DNA of 64,000 bases, taken from an uncultured Nitrosospira sp. (GTDB lineage Bacteria > Nitrospirota > Nitrospiria > Nitrospirales > Nitrospiraceae). Location of the stretch: positions 62,001-126,000 of the forward strand of contig CAADGK010000039.1 in NCBI GenBank assembly GCA_900696515.1. The letters are read 5' to 3'. A program made the position numbers and the translations under genes. Under the pieces are notes generated by a model that saw only the letters and a list, made by a program, of their open reading frames with translations, was not told where the DNA came from and made no database searches. Below, piece after piece: positions 16,527 through 26,248 of the stretch (positions within the stretch are counted from its first letter, which is position 1; every line of letters starts with the position of its first letter).

Positions 16527-17417
16527 GTGGGATACCCGCTCGCTACAGATGCCATCCTTCACCATTCGAGATTTGTGACCACTTCACCTGCACGACCACG
16601 ACAATTTGATCTCCGGCGTCTCTATACCGCCGTAGTACTGATTCCCGCCGTCTACATCATCATTGTCCACCTGGCCCCATGGGCCCTCACCCTCCTCCTG
16701 ATCGCCGTCGGGTCGATCGCGCTGCTTGAACTGTATCGTCTGAGTTTCCAGTCACGGTTGAATCATGTGCTCGTCGGCGTCGGGTCGGCTCTCTTCGTCC
16801 TGACCATTGCCCGATCACACCTGTCACTTCCTCTCCCAGAGCTGCTTCTCGGGGGTGCACTCGCGTTGGTCCTGGCCGCTATGGCTGTTGGCATATCGTC
16901 GGCGTACCGGTGGAAGGACCCGCTCCTCGCCCTATTCGGTATTCTGTACGTAGGCCTCCCCTTGAGCACGGTCGTATCGGCTCGGTCCTTACCCTCGGGA
17001 GCATTCCTGGTCTTGTTCCTGGCGGTCGTCACCTGGGCATCGGACTCCGGGGCCTACTATGCCGGCACCTTGTGGGGCAAACACCCGCTCATGCCTTCCA
17101 TCAGCCCAAAGAAAACGTATGAAGGCCTACTCGGTGGGCTTATTGGAGCCATTGCGGCCGCCCTCCTGGCACAGATGTGGTTTGCTTCAGAACTCTCATG
17201 GACTGACGCCGTGGCACTTGGTATTCTCCTGACTCTTACAGGCCTGGTCGGCGACCTTTTTGAATCGGCGATCAAGCGCCGGGCAGGCGTCAAAGACTCG
17301 GGAGGAATTCTACCGGGGCATGGCGGGATGCTCGACCGGATCGATAGTCTCTTGTTCACAGCTCCCACTTTTTACTACTATGTCGCGTACGTTCGAGGCT
17401 TGTTGCCGCCTCTATAG
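16527..17417 (+). CDS. cdsA: Phosphatidate cytidylyltransferase
   Basis: Integral membrane enzyme converting phosphatidic acid and CTP to CDP-diacylglycerol for phospholipid synthesis. The GTG start at 16527 gives 296 residues; a GTG at 16575 (VTTSPARP) just before the conserved core is a good alternative. There are about seven to eight hydrophobic helices. The CDP-alcohol signature is seen as SPKKTYEGLLGGLIGA near 195 and GDLFESAIKRRAGVKDSGGILPGHGGMLDRIDSL near 240 with conserved Asp residues. The gap to uppS is 10 bp. Confidence 0.95.
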   Translation: MGYPLATDAILHHSRFVTTSPARPRQFDLRRLYTAVVLIPAVYIIIVHLAPWALTLLLIAVGSIALLELYRLSFQSRLNHVLVGVGSALFVLTIARSHLSLPLPELLLGGALALVLAAMAVGISSAYRWKDPLLALFGILYVGLPLSTVVSARSLPSGAFLVLFLAVVTWASDSGAYYAGTLWGKHPLMPSISPKKTYEGLLGGLIGAIAAALLAQMWFASELSWTDAVALGILLTLTGLVGDLFESAIKRRAGVKDSGGILPGHGGMLDRIDSLLFTAPTFYYYVAYVRGLLPPL

Positions 17418-17447
17418 CCCTCTACTCAGAAATGGAGAGGAGATGCC

Positions 17448-18611
17448 ATGAAGTCAATTATCATCCTGGGATCCACCGGGTCGATCGGCACCAACACCTT
17501 GGATATTGTGCAACGGTTTCCCGATGAATTCCGAGTGGTCGGATTGACGGCCGGCAACAATATCGAACGGTTAGAGGAACAGATTCACCGGTTCAGACCC
17601 AAGGCTGTCGCCGTCTCGACCGAATCCTCCGCCGCACTTCTTCGAGCCCGATGCGCGTCCCTTCCCGTGGAAATATTGTCCGGCGAAGAAGGAATTGCCT
17701 CCGTCGCCTCTGAACTCGACGCCGAATTGGTGATTTCCGCCATCGTCGGCGCCGCCGGCCTCCTCCCGACCCTCTCGGCCATTCGCAGTGGAAAGCACAT
17801 CGCCCTGGCGAATAAGGAACCAATGGTCATGGCCGGTCAGTTGATGCAGGAGGAGGCTCGAAAATACGGAGTGCGGATTTTCCCCGTCGACAGCGAACAT
17901 AGCGCCATTTTCCAGTCGCTGGAAGGACACCGGATCGAAGACGTCCGGCGATTGATTCTGACAGCCTCGGGAGGCGCGCTCTGGACCCTCTCCCAAGAAG
18001 ATCTCCAGCACGTCACACCGGAGAGAGCCCTCCAGCATCCGAACTGGAAGATGGGCGCCAAGATCACCATTGATTCCGCGACACTGATGAATAAGGGTTT
18101 GGAAGTCGTCGAGGCCCGCTGGCTATTTGATATTCCTGAGTCCCGTATCGACGTCATGGTGCATCGAGAAAGCATTATTCACTCGCTGGTCGAATATCAC
18201 GACCGCTCGATGATCGCTCAGTTGGGGCTTCCGGACATGCGAACCCCCATTTCGTACGCCATGCGATATCCCGGCCGGATGGCTCTCGATTTGCCTTCTC
18301 TGGATCTGACCGAGATCGGACGGCTCTCTTTCTGTAAGCCGGATCATGATCGCTTCCCCTGCCTCAATCTGGGGTACGAGTCGCTTCGAATCGGCGGGAC
18401 TATGCCGGCCGTGATGAATGCCGCCAACGAAATCGCCGTGGACGCCTTTCTCAATCACGGCCTTCGGTTTGTCGAGATTGCACCGGTCATCCGCAGTACC
18501 ATGGATGCGCATACCCGGCAGGAGATCTCTTCCCTCGATGACACTTTGGAAGCAGACCGTTGGGCCCGGGAAAAAGCCGAGTCCTTGGTGCATGCGTTGC
18601 CTCGCTCATGA
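17448..18611 (+). CDS. dxr: 1-deoxy-D-xylulose 5-phosphate reductoisomerase
   Basis: Second step of the MEP isoprenoid pathway: converts DXP to MEP with NADPH and a divalent metal. The NADPH site is IILGSTGSIGTNTLDIV at residues 3-20. The metal and substrate regions are NKEPMVMAG near 122, PVDSEHSAIFQSLEG near 147, LTASGGALW near 175, and WKMGAKITIDSATLMNKGLEVVEA near 205. HRESIIHSLVEYHDRS and PDMRTPISYAM complete the family pattern. Length 387 is normal. A GGAGAGGAG ribosome site precedes the ATG. With uppS in the same run it links precursor supply to carrier-lipid synthesis. Confidence 0.97.
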   Translation: MKSIIILGSTGSIGTNTLDIVQRFPDEFRVVGLTAGNNIERLEEQIHRFRPKAVAVSTESSAALLRARCASLPVEILSGEEGIASVASELDAELVISAIVGAAGLLPTLSAIRSGKHIALANKEPMVMAGQLMQEEARKYGVRIFPVDSEHSAIFQSLEGHRIEDVRRLILTASGGALWTLSQEDLQHVTPERALQHPNWKMGAKITIDSATLMNKGLEVVEARWLFDIPESRIDVMVHRESIIHSLVEYHDRSMIAQLGLPDMRTPISYAMRYPGRMALDLPSLDLTEIGRLSFCKPDHDRFPCLNLGYESLRIGGTMPAVMNAANEIAVDAFLNHGLRFVEIAPVIRSTMDAHTRQEISSLDDTLEADRWAREKAESLVHALPRS

Positions 18612-18672
18612 TCGTTTGCATTTCACGCCGCGAATGTTAGAGTAAGAGACTGAACCGAGACAGGGAGTTTCC

Positions 18673-20064
18673 ATGACGTCTGTACTTTCCTGGTCGCCCG
18701 ATACTGTGTGGATGCTGCTCCAGAAGGCCTGGTGGTTTCTTGTAGTCCTTGGCGTCCTGGTCGCCTTCCATGAGCTCGGCCATTTTCTGGCCGCACGATG
18801 GGTGGGAGTGAAGGTCCTCAAGTTTTCCATCGGCTTCGGCCCCAAACTGTTCGGCAGGCAGGTCGGCGAAACCGAGTACCTTGTTTCTGCCGTCCCGCTT
18901 GGCGGCTATGTCAAATTGTTCGGAGAAGACGAGGCGGAGGCCACGACCTCTGATGACCGCAGACGATCATTCGCTCATCAGGGACTCTGGGGAAAAGTCC
19001 TGATCGTTGCAGCCGGTCCTGGATTTAACTTCATTCTTGCTTACCTGATCTTTGCCGGGTGGCTGTCGACCGGTACGCCCTTGTTTGTCCCGACCTTTCG
19101 TGACCTGAGTGCCGACATCGAAGCGCTGGTTCCCGACTCCCCCGCGGCGAAGGCAGGGATGGAGATAGGCGACCGGGTCGTCAAGATGAACGGGAAGGAC
19201 ATTTCGACCAAGACCGAGCTCTTGGATCTCGTCGCGAAAAGCAAGGGACAACCCGTCCTACTCGAAGTCCGCCGCGAGGGGCAATTAAAAACCATCACCG
19301 TGACCCCCGTCAAGATCACCGGAGACGGCGCGCACGACGACGAACCGCTGTACACCATCGGTGTAGAAGAAACGCCTCCGCTGGTCACCTCGGTGATGCA
19401 TGGATCACCTGCCGCAGCGGCCGGAGTCCTGCCCGGGGATCGCGTCGCCGCGATCGACGGGCATACCATCTATACCTGGGCACAAATGACGACGCAGGTC
19501 AGAGAACATCCGCTCACACCGCTCAGTTTTGAGGTCCTTCGGGAAGGAACCAGGACAACGCTGACCGTCACGCCCACTGGTGAAAAGGTCACCATCAACG
19601 GGCAAACCGCCGAAGTCGGTAAGATCGGCATCTCAGGCCCCGGCCGCTCGCTGATGCACTCCAACAACCCCGCGGAAGCCGTCTACCATGGTCTGGAAGC
19701 GACGTGGGGATGGACCGAACTGACCGCGGTTGGACTCTACAAAATGGTAGTCGGCGACATTTCGAGCAAGAACATCGGCGGGCCGCTGACCATTGCCAAT
19801 ATTTCCGGGGAAGCCGCATCTCAGGGTGCCTCCAGCGTGGTCTTCTTGATCGCCATCCTGAGTATCAACCTCGGTGTGCTCAACCTGCTCCCGATTCCCA
19901 TTCTCGACGGAGGGCACTTGCTCTTTTTCTTGATTGAAGGCATCCTGCGTAAGCCGCTCGGCGAACGGCAACGGGAGGTCGCCCAGCAGGTCGGATTGGT
20001 ACTCTTGGTCGGTGTGATGATTTTTGCCTTCTGGAACGATCTTGAACGCATCTTCTCCCGCTAG
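18673..20064 (+). CDS. rseP: RIP metalloprotease RseP (site-2 protease)
   Basis: Intramembrane zinc protease that cleaves membrane-tethered anti-sigma factors and remnant signal peptides. The HExxH motif HELGH is at residues 33-37 in the first helix (VAFHELGHFLAARWVG). Two periplasmic PDZ domains follow (roughly 125-205 and 215-300; PDSPAAKAGMEIGDRVVKMNG and HGSPAAAAGVLPGDRVAAIDG). The last helices hold the LDG metal ligand motif in NLLPIPILDGGHLLFFLIEG. Length 463 matches the two-PDZ RseP type. Confidence 0.96.
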   Translation: MTSVLSWSPDTVWMLLQKAWWFLVVLGVLVAFHELGHFLAARWVGVKVLKFSIGFGPKLFGRQVGETEYLVSAVPLGGYVKLFGEDEAEATTSDDRRRSFAHQGLWGKVLIVAAGPGFNFILAYLIFAGWLSTGTPLFVPTFRDLSADIEALVPDSPAAKAGMEIGDRVVKMNGKDISTKTELLDLVAKSKGQPVLLEVRREGQLKTITVTPVKITGDGAHDDEPLYTIGVEETPPLVTSVMHGSPAAAAGVLPGDRVAAIDGHTIYTWAQMTTQVREHPLTPLSFEVLREGTRTTLTVTPTGEKVTINGQTAEVGKIGISGPGRSLMHSNNPAEAVYHGLEATWGWTELTAVGLYKMVVGDISSKNIGGPLTIANISGEAASQGASSVVFLIAILSINLGVLNLLPIPILDGGHLLFFLIEGILRKPLGERQREVAQQVGLVLLVGVMIFAFWNDLERIFSR

Positions 20065-20118
20065 GCGGAATGCTCAAACTTTCCACTGATCAACTCACAC
20101 GCGAATAGTTACGACACG

Positions 20119-21837
20119 ATGAAGACGTCTCAACTGCTCATCCCCACCTTGCGGGACGATCCCGGTGAAGCGGAAACCGTCAGCCATCGGCTGATGTTGC
20201 GCGCCGGCATGATTCGGAAGGTGGCGGCAGGCATCTATACCTATCTCCCGCTCGGTCTGCGCGTGATCCGAAAAATCGAACAGATCGTCCGGGAGGAAAT
20301 GAATCGCGCCGGCGCGCAGGAACTTCTGATGCCGATCGCATCACCGGCCGAGCTCTGGAAAGAGACGGCTCGTTGGGACTACTACGGTAAGGAACTGCTC
20401 CGTTTCAAAGACCGTCATGAACGAGATTTTTGCCTAGGCCCGACGCACGAAGAAGTCATTACCGATCTCTTCAGACGGGAAGTCCGTTCCTATCGCCAAC
20501 TCCCGCTGAACTTGTATCAAATTCAAACAAAATTTCGAGATGAGATCCGCCCCCGCTTCGGGCTTATGCGAGGCCGTGAATTCATCATGAAGGATGCCTA
20601 TAGCTTTGACATCGATGACGCCGGCGCCAAGACCAGCTATCAGAAGATGTACGACGCCTACACTCGAATCTTCACGCGATGCGGACTGACGTTTCGGGCG
20701 GTCGAGGCCGACACTGGCCTTATCGGCGGGGATGTCTCACACGAGTTCATGGTGTTGGCGGAAACCGGCGAAGCCACGGTGGCGTACAGCGACCAAGGCT
20801 CCTACGCCGCCAACCTTGAGCGGGCCGAGGTACTTCCTCCTTCCGAGGTCGATACGTCTCCTCTGCAACCCATGACTCCCATCGCAACCCCACGGCATCG
20901 GACGGTAGATGACGTCACGACCTTTCTCAAGATTCCCCCTCGTCGGCTGGTTAAAACTCTTTTATACCAGGCTGGAACCGACACCATTGCCGTATTGATC
21001 CGAGGGGATCACGAGGTGAACGAGGTCAAATTGGCACGGCTCCTCCAAGTCACCGAGGTGGCACTGGCCGATCCGGAGACGGTCCAACGCGTGACAGGAT
21101 GCCCGCCAGGCTTTGCCGGACCAGTCGGCCTGAGGCAGGTCCGAATCTTGGCTGATTACGCCATCAAGGGGATGAGAAACATCGTCATCGGTGCCAACAA
21201 AGCCGATACTCACTTTCAGGACGCCAACCTTGATCGAGATTTTCAAGTCGAACAATTTGCCGACCTTCGCAACGCCCAATCGGGAGATCCGGCTCCTCGA
21301 GGAACCGGTGTGTTGACGCTCGCCAAGGGAATCGAGGTCGGGCAGGTCTTCTTGCTCGGCACAAAGTACAGCCGTAAGATGACCGCCACGATCCTAGACG
21401 ACCAGGGAAAGGAGCGCCTGGCCATCATGGGTTGCTACGGCATCGGTGTCGGACGGACAGCCGCCGCAGCGATCGAGCAGAACCATGATGAGAAGGGCAT
21501 CATCTGGCCCTATCCCATCGCGCCCGTGCATGTGCATCTCTTGACCGTCAGCCAATCGGATCGGACGACTGACACCGCCTCTCGCCTCTATGCCGACCTG
21601 ATGGCTGCCGGATTCGACGTCTTGTGGGACGATCGGGCCGATCGAGCCGGGGTCAAATTCAACGATGCCGACCTGATCGGGGCACCGTTCCAACTCATCG
21701 TCGGCGACAAAGGACTTGCCGATGGTATCGTGGAAATGAAGGTACGAAGAACTGGGGCTAAGTCTCGTATCGTGCCAAGTGAACTCGTCGCCCATCTCAA
21801 AACGCTTGCCCTTGAAATGAGTTCCTCCGCAGGGTAA
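20119..21837 (+). CDS. proS: Prolyl-tRNA synthetase (bacterial type with editing domain)
   Basis: Charges tRNA-Pro. Class II signatures: motif 1 region RKVAAGIYTYLPLGLRVIRKIE near 35, motif 2 FRDEIRPRFGLMRGREFIMKDAYSFD near 140, and motif 3 GCYGIGVGRTAAAAIEQNHDEKG near 440. The insertion editing domain (about residues 225-405, including VADPETV-like stretch and GTGVLTLAKGIEVGQVFLLGTKYS) is present, followed by the C-terminal anticodon-binding domain. Length 572 is typical of the bacterial ProS type. It ends the uppS block, as in many bacteria. Confidence 0.97.
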   Translation: MKTSQLLIPTLRDDPGEAETVSHRLMLRAGMIRKVAAGIYTYLPLGLRVIRKIEQIVREEMNRAGAQELLMPIASPAELWKETARWDYYGKELLRFKDRHERDFCLGPTHEEVITDLFRREVRSYRQLPLNLYQIQTKFRDEIRPRFGLMRGREFIMKDAYSFDIDDAGAKTSYQKMYDAYTRIFTRCGLTFRAVEADTGLIGGDVSHEFMVLAETGEATVAYSDQGSYAANLERAEVLPPSEVDTSPLQPMTPIATPRHRTVDDVTTFLKIPPRRLVKTLLYQAGTDTIAVLIRGDHEVNEVKLARLLQVTEVALADPETVQRVTGCPPGFAGPVGLRQVRILADYAIKGMRNIVIGANKADTHFQDANLDRDFQVEQFADLRNAQSGDPAPRGTGVLTLAKGIEVGQVFLLGTKYSRKMTATILDDQGKERLAIMGCYGIGVGRTAAAAIEQNHDEKGIIWPYPIAPVHVHLLTVSQSDRTTDTASRLYADLMAAGFDVLWDDRADRAGVKFNDADLIGAPFQLIVGDKGLADGIVEMKVRRTGAKSRIVPSELVAHLKTLALEMSSSAG

Positions 21838-22142
21838 ACGGTCCCCCGTTCCGCAACTCACCTTGTGGGCACTGACCGCACCTCACCGACAGAAATCGCC
21901 TTATCCCTTGCGTTCTCGTCTTGTTCGTCTAGACTGAGCTTATACGGACAGCGGCGGATAAGGAGTGCGACGAAACCTTACCCTATCCTCTCCGTACGTT
22001 GATGTTCGAGCGACAGGGACCGAGGCTGGTGAGCTTGTTCAGCGTCTTGTGACCGCCGAACTCTGTGACCAAATCATGAGCCGCCACCGCTTCGTCCAAG
22101 GCGGATCCCGACGCCCTCAGGTCCGGTTCCCAATCAGGTCGG
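21838..22142. other. Intergenic region, no gene seen
   Basis: About 305 bp between proS and the GspE-like gene. No reading frame with convincing codon use, no strong terminator hairpin and no RNA gene are visible. A CCTTATCC near 21899 and a GGATAAGG near 21955 are complementary but far apart. Confidence 0.5.
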
Positions 22143-24461
22143 ATGCACACCACAGCAATGACACCGAATGTTCAGGACCTTCAACACAAGATTGATCATG
22201 CGGAACATCTAAAACGCATCACCGCACAAATTCACGCAGCCAGCCATCTCGACCATATCCTCCTCGATCTTCACAAAGACATCCTCAGCGTCTTCGACGC
22301 CCAAGATCTGACGCTCTTCGCCTTCGACTCGGAGAAAAAAGAAATCTTTTCAAAGGTTCCCCATATCGACGGGGCCGAAGAGGTCCGTATTCCCATTACC
22401 GAGCAGAGTTTGGCCGGTTTCTGCGCGAAATACCTTCGCCCCGTCAACATCACCGATGCGTACAATCTCGCCGAACTGCGAGCGATCCATCCCGCATTGC
22501 TCCACGACACATCCTACGACAAACGCACCGGCTTCAAGACCAAGCAGGTGCTTACCTACCCGGTCGTCGCGGACAATAAGTACCTCATGGGTGTACTCCA
22601 GCTGCTCAACAAAAAGAGCGGGAGTCGTTTCACGAGAAAGGACGAAGAATCCGTCGACGAAATCGCCAAGGCTCTGGGCATTGCCTTTTTCAACCTCAAG
22701 AAAACATCCAAAAAGAACCCCACGAAGTTTGACCTCTTGCTCGGCAGCAACCGCCTCACGCAGAACGAATTGGAGCAGGCGATCGCCGATTCCCGCAAGG
22801 GCATGAGCGACCTTGAAACCATTCTGCTCGAAAAACACAAGGTTCCAAAACTCGATCTCGGCAAGTCTCTCGCGCAGTTCTATAAGTGTCCGTACATTGA
22901 GTATAGCGAGCGAACGATCGTTGATGCCGAACTGTTGAAAAATCTCAACGTCGACTATCTCAAAAAAAACCACTGGATGCCGCTGAAGCGGGACCGCACC
23001 GCCATCGAGATCCTGACCGATGATCCGGGTGATCTGGACCGCGTCCAAGATATCAAGCGGACGTTCCCGGGCCTCAATATTCGCTTCGCCATCAGCCTTC
23101 GCCGAGACATCGCGCAATTTCTCACGTCGGCAACTGGGCAGAGTGACAACGGCGGGCGAAAGCTTGATGAGAATGTGTCGGATATTCTCGGCGAACTGGT
23201 CACCGAGGCCCAGGCCGAGGCCATGGAGGAATCTGCCGGAGCCGGCGGTCTCGACGAAAACGACAGCGCCATCGTCCGTCTGGCCAACCAGATCATTGCG
23301 GATGCCTATCGCCAGAATGCCTCGGACATTCATATCGAACCCTACGGAGAGAAGCGTGAAACATTGGTCCGCTTCCGGGTCGACGGCGAATGCTTCGAAT
23401 ACATGAAAATCCCGCAGAGCTATCGGAGGGCCATCGTCTCTCGCATCAAGATCATGGCCAGCCTGGATATCGCTGAGCGACGCAAACCTCAAGACGGCAA
23501 GATCAAGTTCAAACTGTCCGAGACAAAGGAGATCGAACTCCGCGTGGCCACCCTCCCTACGGCCGGCTACAACGAGGATGTGGTCATGCGTATTCTCGCA
23601 GCAAGCGAACCGTTGCCGCTGGATAAGATGGGGTTCTCGGATCGGAACCTCAGAGTTTTGAAAGAGATTTCCGAGAAGCCTTACGGCATCATTTTGTGCG
23701 TCGGTCCGACCGGTTCAGGAAAAACGACCACGCTCCACTCAGTCCTTGGCAACATCAATACCCCGGACATCAAAATCTGGACGGCCGAAGACCCGGTTGA
23801 AATTACCCAATACGGTCTTCGACAAGTGCAAGTGCAACCAAAGATCGGCTTCACCTTCGCGAGTGCCATGCGGGCATTTCTTCGTGCCGACCCTGATGTG
23901 ATTATGGTAGGCGAAATGCGGGACAAAGAAACAGCCGATACGGGAATCGAAGCATCGCTCACCGGCCATCTCGTCCTGAGCACCTTGCATACCAACAGTG
24001 CGGTGGAAACCGTCACCCGCCTGCTCGATATGGGCTGCGATCCTTTCAGCTTTGCCGACGCCATGTTGGGTGTGTTGGCACAGCGGTTGGCTCGCCGGAT
24101 CTGCAAGGACTGCAAGGAACAGTATGTGGGAACCAAAGAAGAGTACGAAGAGCTTCGACAGGGATACGGGGCCGACTATTGGGATCAATTGGACATCAAG
24201 CAAGACAATACATTCAGGCTGACTCGCGGGAAAGGCTGTGAGACCTGTAATCGATCCGGCTTCAAGGGACGCGTGGCTCTCCATGAACTGCTCCTCGGTA
24301 CCGACCGCATGAAACGAATGGTGCAACAAAAGTCGCGCACCGAGGACATGCTGAAAGCCGCGATCGAGGATGGAATGACAACGCTCGTTCAAGACGGGAT
24401 CCAAAAAGTCCTGCAGGGCCACACCACCTACAAGGAAGTGAAAGCCGTCGCCATCAAATAG
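22143..24461 (+). CDS. GspE/PilB-type secretion ATPase with N-terminal GAF domain
   Basis: 772 residues in four parts. Residues 15-185 look like a GAF sensor (LDLHKDILSVFDAQDLTLFAF, then AGFCAKYLRPVNITDAYN, and VADNKYLMGVLQLLNKKSG). A MshEN/T2SSE_N type domain follows (about 200-330; KVPKLDLGKSLAQFYKCPYIEY). The ATPase core has Walker A GPTGSGKTTTLHSVL near 521, the Asp box, Walker B DPDVIMVGEMRD near 580 and the His box near 605. Two CxxC pairs (CKDCK, CETCN) form the zinc-binding insert near 655-700. Such ATPases power pilus extension or type II secretion. No other pilus gene lies here, so the partner is unknown; the GAF domain suggests ligand control. The start with weak AGGTCGG at 22143 was kept; 22158 is possible. 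Confidence 0.9.
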   Translation: MHTTAMTPNVQDLQHKIDHAEHLKRITAQIHAASHLDHILLDLHKDILSVFDAQDLTLFAFDSEKKEIFSKVPHIDGAEEVRIPITEQSLAGFCAKYLRPVNITDAYNLAELRAIHPALLHDTSYDKRTGFKTKQVLTYPVVADNKYLMGVLQLLNKKSGSRFTRKDEESVDEIAKALGIAFFNLKKTSKKNPTKFDLLLGSNRLTQNELEQAIADSRKGMSDLETILLEKHKVPKLDLGKSLAQFYKCPYIEYSERTIVDAELLKNLNVDYLKKNHWMPLKRDRTAIEILTDDPGDLDRVQDIKRTFPGLNIRFAISLRRDIAQFLTSATGQSDNGGRKLDENVSDILGELVTEAQAEAMEESAGAGGLDENDSAIVRLANQIIADAYRQNASDIHIEPYGEKRETLVRFRVDGECFEYMKIPQSYRRAIVSRIKIMASLDIAERRKPQDGKIKFKLSETKEIELRVATLPTAGYNEDVVMRILAASEPLPLDKMGFSDRNLRVLKEISEKPYGIILCVGPTGSGKTTTLHSVLGNINTPDIKIWTAEDPVEITQYGLRQVQVQPKIGFTFASAMRAFLRADPDVIMVGEMRDKETADTGIEASLTGHLVLSTLHTNSAVETVTRLLDMGCDPFSFADAMLGVLAQRLARRICKDCKEQYVGTKEEYEELRQGYGADYWDQLDIKQDNTFRLTRGKGCETCNRSGFKGRVALHELLLGTDRMKRMVQQKSRTEDMLKAAIEDGMTTLVQDGIQKVLQGHTTYKEVKAVAIK

Positions 24462-24559
24462 CTGTTCAATCCACAGACACCTGCTTTACCGATTCCAGCC
24501 CTTCAGTTCCTACGCGCAACCAGATAGAATAAGCCCATTCTTACGGAGGTGTCTCTACT

Positions 24560-25792
24560 ATGCGAGCGTCTATATTCTTGCTTGCCTCACTCCTGTTGCT
24601 CGGTGGGTGCGAATCGGCAGATCGTGTGTTGACCAACACTGAACGAGTGCTGGGCAGTCGTACCGGACGGACGGTTCTCGATATTGCGACGGGTAAAGAC
24701 CCTAAACAAATCCTTAAAGAGCGCGTCGATGCCTACCAGCGCGACCCCGAGGCGGTACTCAGAGATCTCCGGACGATTCAGCGGGACTTCAACACACTGA
24801 TGACGGCACTCACAGGCAACGTGCGAAAAACATGGGGCGAGAAGGAAGTCAAGGTTCCGGAACAGAAGAAGTACGTCAAATATACACAGAACTATATGAG
24901 CCGGACCATCGTCGACTTCGACAATGGGACCATCTTGGTGGAAACCCTGGACGACAAGGCCCCGAAGGAGAGCTTGAAGAACGCAATCGTCACGACCCTG
25001 CTCACACCCGACGATCCGCGCTCCGTCGACCTGTTTTCCGACAAGCCAGTGACCCTGACCAGCGAGCATTCCCCCTATTTGCTCGGGTTGGTACTGGATC
25101 AGGCGGGACAGCCGATCCGCACCCCGGCTCAAGCGGAAACGTTTGCGGCATCCAGTCTCGAAAACGCCAAGGCAAGGCCGGTAGACCAGAACGGCGCGAC
25201 AAAACAAGCGCTGATTGCGGAAATCAAGATGGTGGCGAACTTCTCGAACAAACAAGCGGATAAATACCGGGCAGCGGTCACCAGATATGCCGAACAATTC
25301 AAAATCAGCCCAAGCCTCATTTTCGCCGTGATTCGGACTGAGAGCAACTTCAACCCGTTTGCCGTGAGTTCCGCCCCCGCCTTCGGTTTGATGCAGCTCG
25401 TTCCAACGAGCGGAGGCCGGGATGCGTACCGAAAAGCGAAGGGGAAAGACACGATTCCATCGCGCGAGTATCTGTTCGACCCGGAGAACAACATCGAACT
25501 CGGCAGCGCCTATCTGAACGTCCTGTCATACAATCTGCTGGAGCAGGTCGATAATGAAGTCTCACGGGAATATTGTGTCATCTCGGCCTATAACACGGGA
25601 ACGGGAAACGTCTTCAAGGCGTTTGCCGCCAACTCCACTTCCGCCGTTAATCAGATCAACAGCCTTGAACCGCCGGCCGTCTACGACCGGTTACGCACCA
25701 ATCTCCCGTATCAGGAAACAAGGGATTATCTGGTGAAAGTCGTGGGATTTCGCAAGCAGTTTGTCGCACCGGTAGAAAGCCCAGGGCGTTGA
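24560..25792 (+). CDS. mltC: Membrane-bound lytic murein transglycosylase C-like
   Basis: 410-residue lipoprotein: signal SIFLLASLLLLGG with lipobox LGGC (Cys17). The N-terminal domain (about 40-210) resembles the MltC N-terminal DUF3393 domain, including KKYVKYTQNYMSRTIVDFDNGTILVETLD. The C-terminal SLT domain (about 240-400) has the catalytic Glu in IFAVIRTESNFNPFAVS, then APAFGLMQLVP, and ISAYNTGTGNVFKAF. It cleaves glycan strands of peptidoglycan, producing anhydromuropeptides, at the outer membrane. A GGAGGT site precedes the ATG. It follows the GspE-like gene by 100 bp, which could reflect a need to open the wall for an envelope machine, but this is only suggestive. Confidence 0.95.
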   Translation: MRASIFLLASLLLLGGCESADRVLTNTERVLGSRTGRTVLDIATGKDPKQILKERVDAYQRDPEAVLRDLRTIQRDFNTLMTALTGNVRKTWGEKEVKVPEQKKYVKYTQNYMSRTIVDFDNGTILVETLDDKAPKESLKNAIVTTLLTPDDPRSVDLFSDKPVTLTSEHSPYLLGLVLDQAGQPIRTPAQAETFAASSLENAKARPVDQNGATKQALIAEIKMVANFSNKQADKYRAAVTRYAEQFKISPSLIFAVIRTESNFNPFAVSSAPAFGLMQLVPTSGGRDAYRKAKGKDTIPSREYLFDPENNIELGSAYLNVLSYNLLEQVDNEVSREYCVISAYNTGTGNVFKAFAANSTSAVNQINSLEPPAVYDRLRTNLPYQETRDYLVKVVGFRKQFVAPVESPGR

Positions 25793-25843
25793 CCGCCTAA
25801 CAGCAGTCGACGCGCACACGGATCGGACTCGCAAGCAGAGGTA

Positions 25844-26248
25844 TCAGGCGGTCAGTCTGGCCACGGACTTCGTCTGATGGGTCATGAAAGCTTGGAGGTG
25901 CTGATTGTCATGCGGAGATAACCCCTCAAACTCGACCCCGTAAATCTGTTCCTTGCCCCATCGAACGGTTGCGGTTTCAATGACCATCGATGCCGGCTGA
26001 GTCGGCAATCGCAACTGCATGGCAATGCGATCACCGGGTGTAATCACCGCTTCCGTCATGACCCGCACCCCTTTTTCCGACACGTCATAGACAATCCCTA
26101 CACCTTGTTCGACCACCTCTTTTCTCAATCGCCCCACACGAGCAAACGAACAGGGGAAGGGAGCCGACACGCGGACACGAGGATATCGACGTAACTGCGG
26201 AACACTCCGCCCGCCGGTTGAATTGAAGCCTGAATCATCCATGATCAT
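25844..26248 (-). CDS. PilZ domain protein (second of a pair)
   Basis: About 134 residues, essentially a single PilZ domain. The c-di-GMP binding signature is present: RRYPRVRV (RxxxR) near residue 20 and YDVSEKGVRVMT (D/NxSxxG) near 62, with a C-terminal VEFEGLSPHDNQ. The start overlaps the stop of the upstream PilZ gene as ATGA and has its own AGGAGG site; an ATG six bases downstream is equally possible. PilZ proteins read c-di-GMP and control motility, exopolysaccharide or secretion through partner proteins. No partner is encoded adjacent. Confidence 0.9.
   Translation of the reverse strand: MIMDDSGFNSTGGRSVPQLRRYPRVRVSAPFPCSFARVGRLRKEVVEQGVGIVYDVSEKGVRVMTEAVITPGDRIAMQLRLPTQPASMVIETATVRWGKEQIYGVEFEGLSPHDNQHLQAFMTHQTKSVARLTA

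Noticed and set aside
22350-23492. 380-aa open frame on the minus strand
   Set aside because: Antisense to the GspE-like gene, whose motifs prove the other strand.
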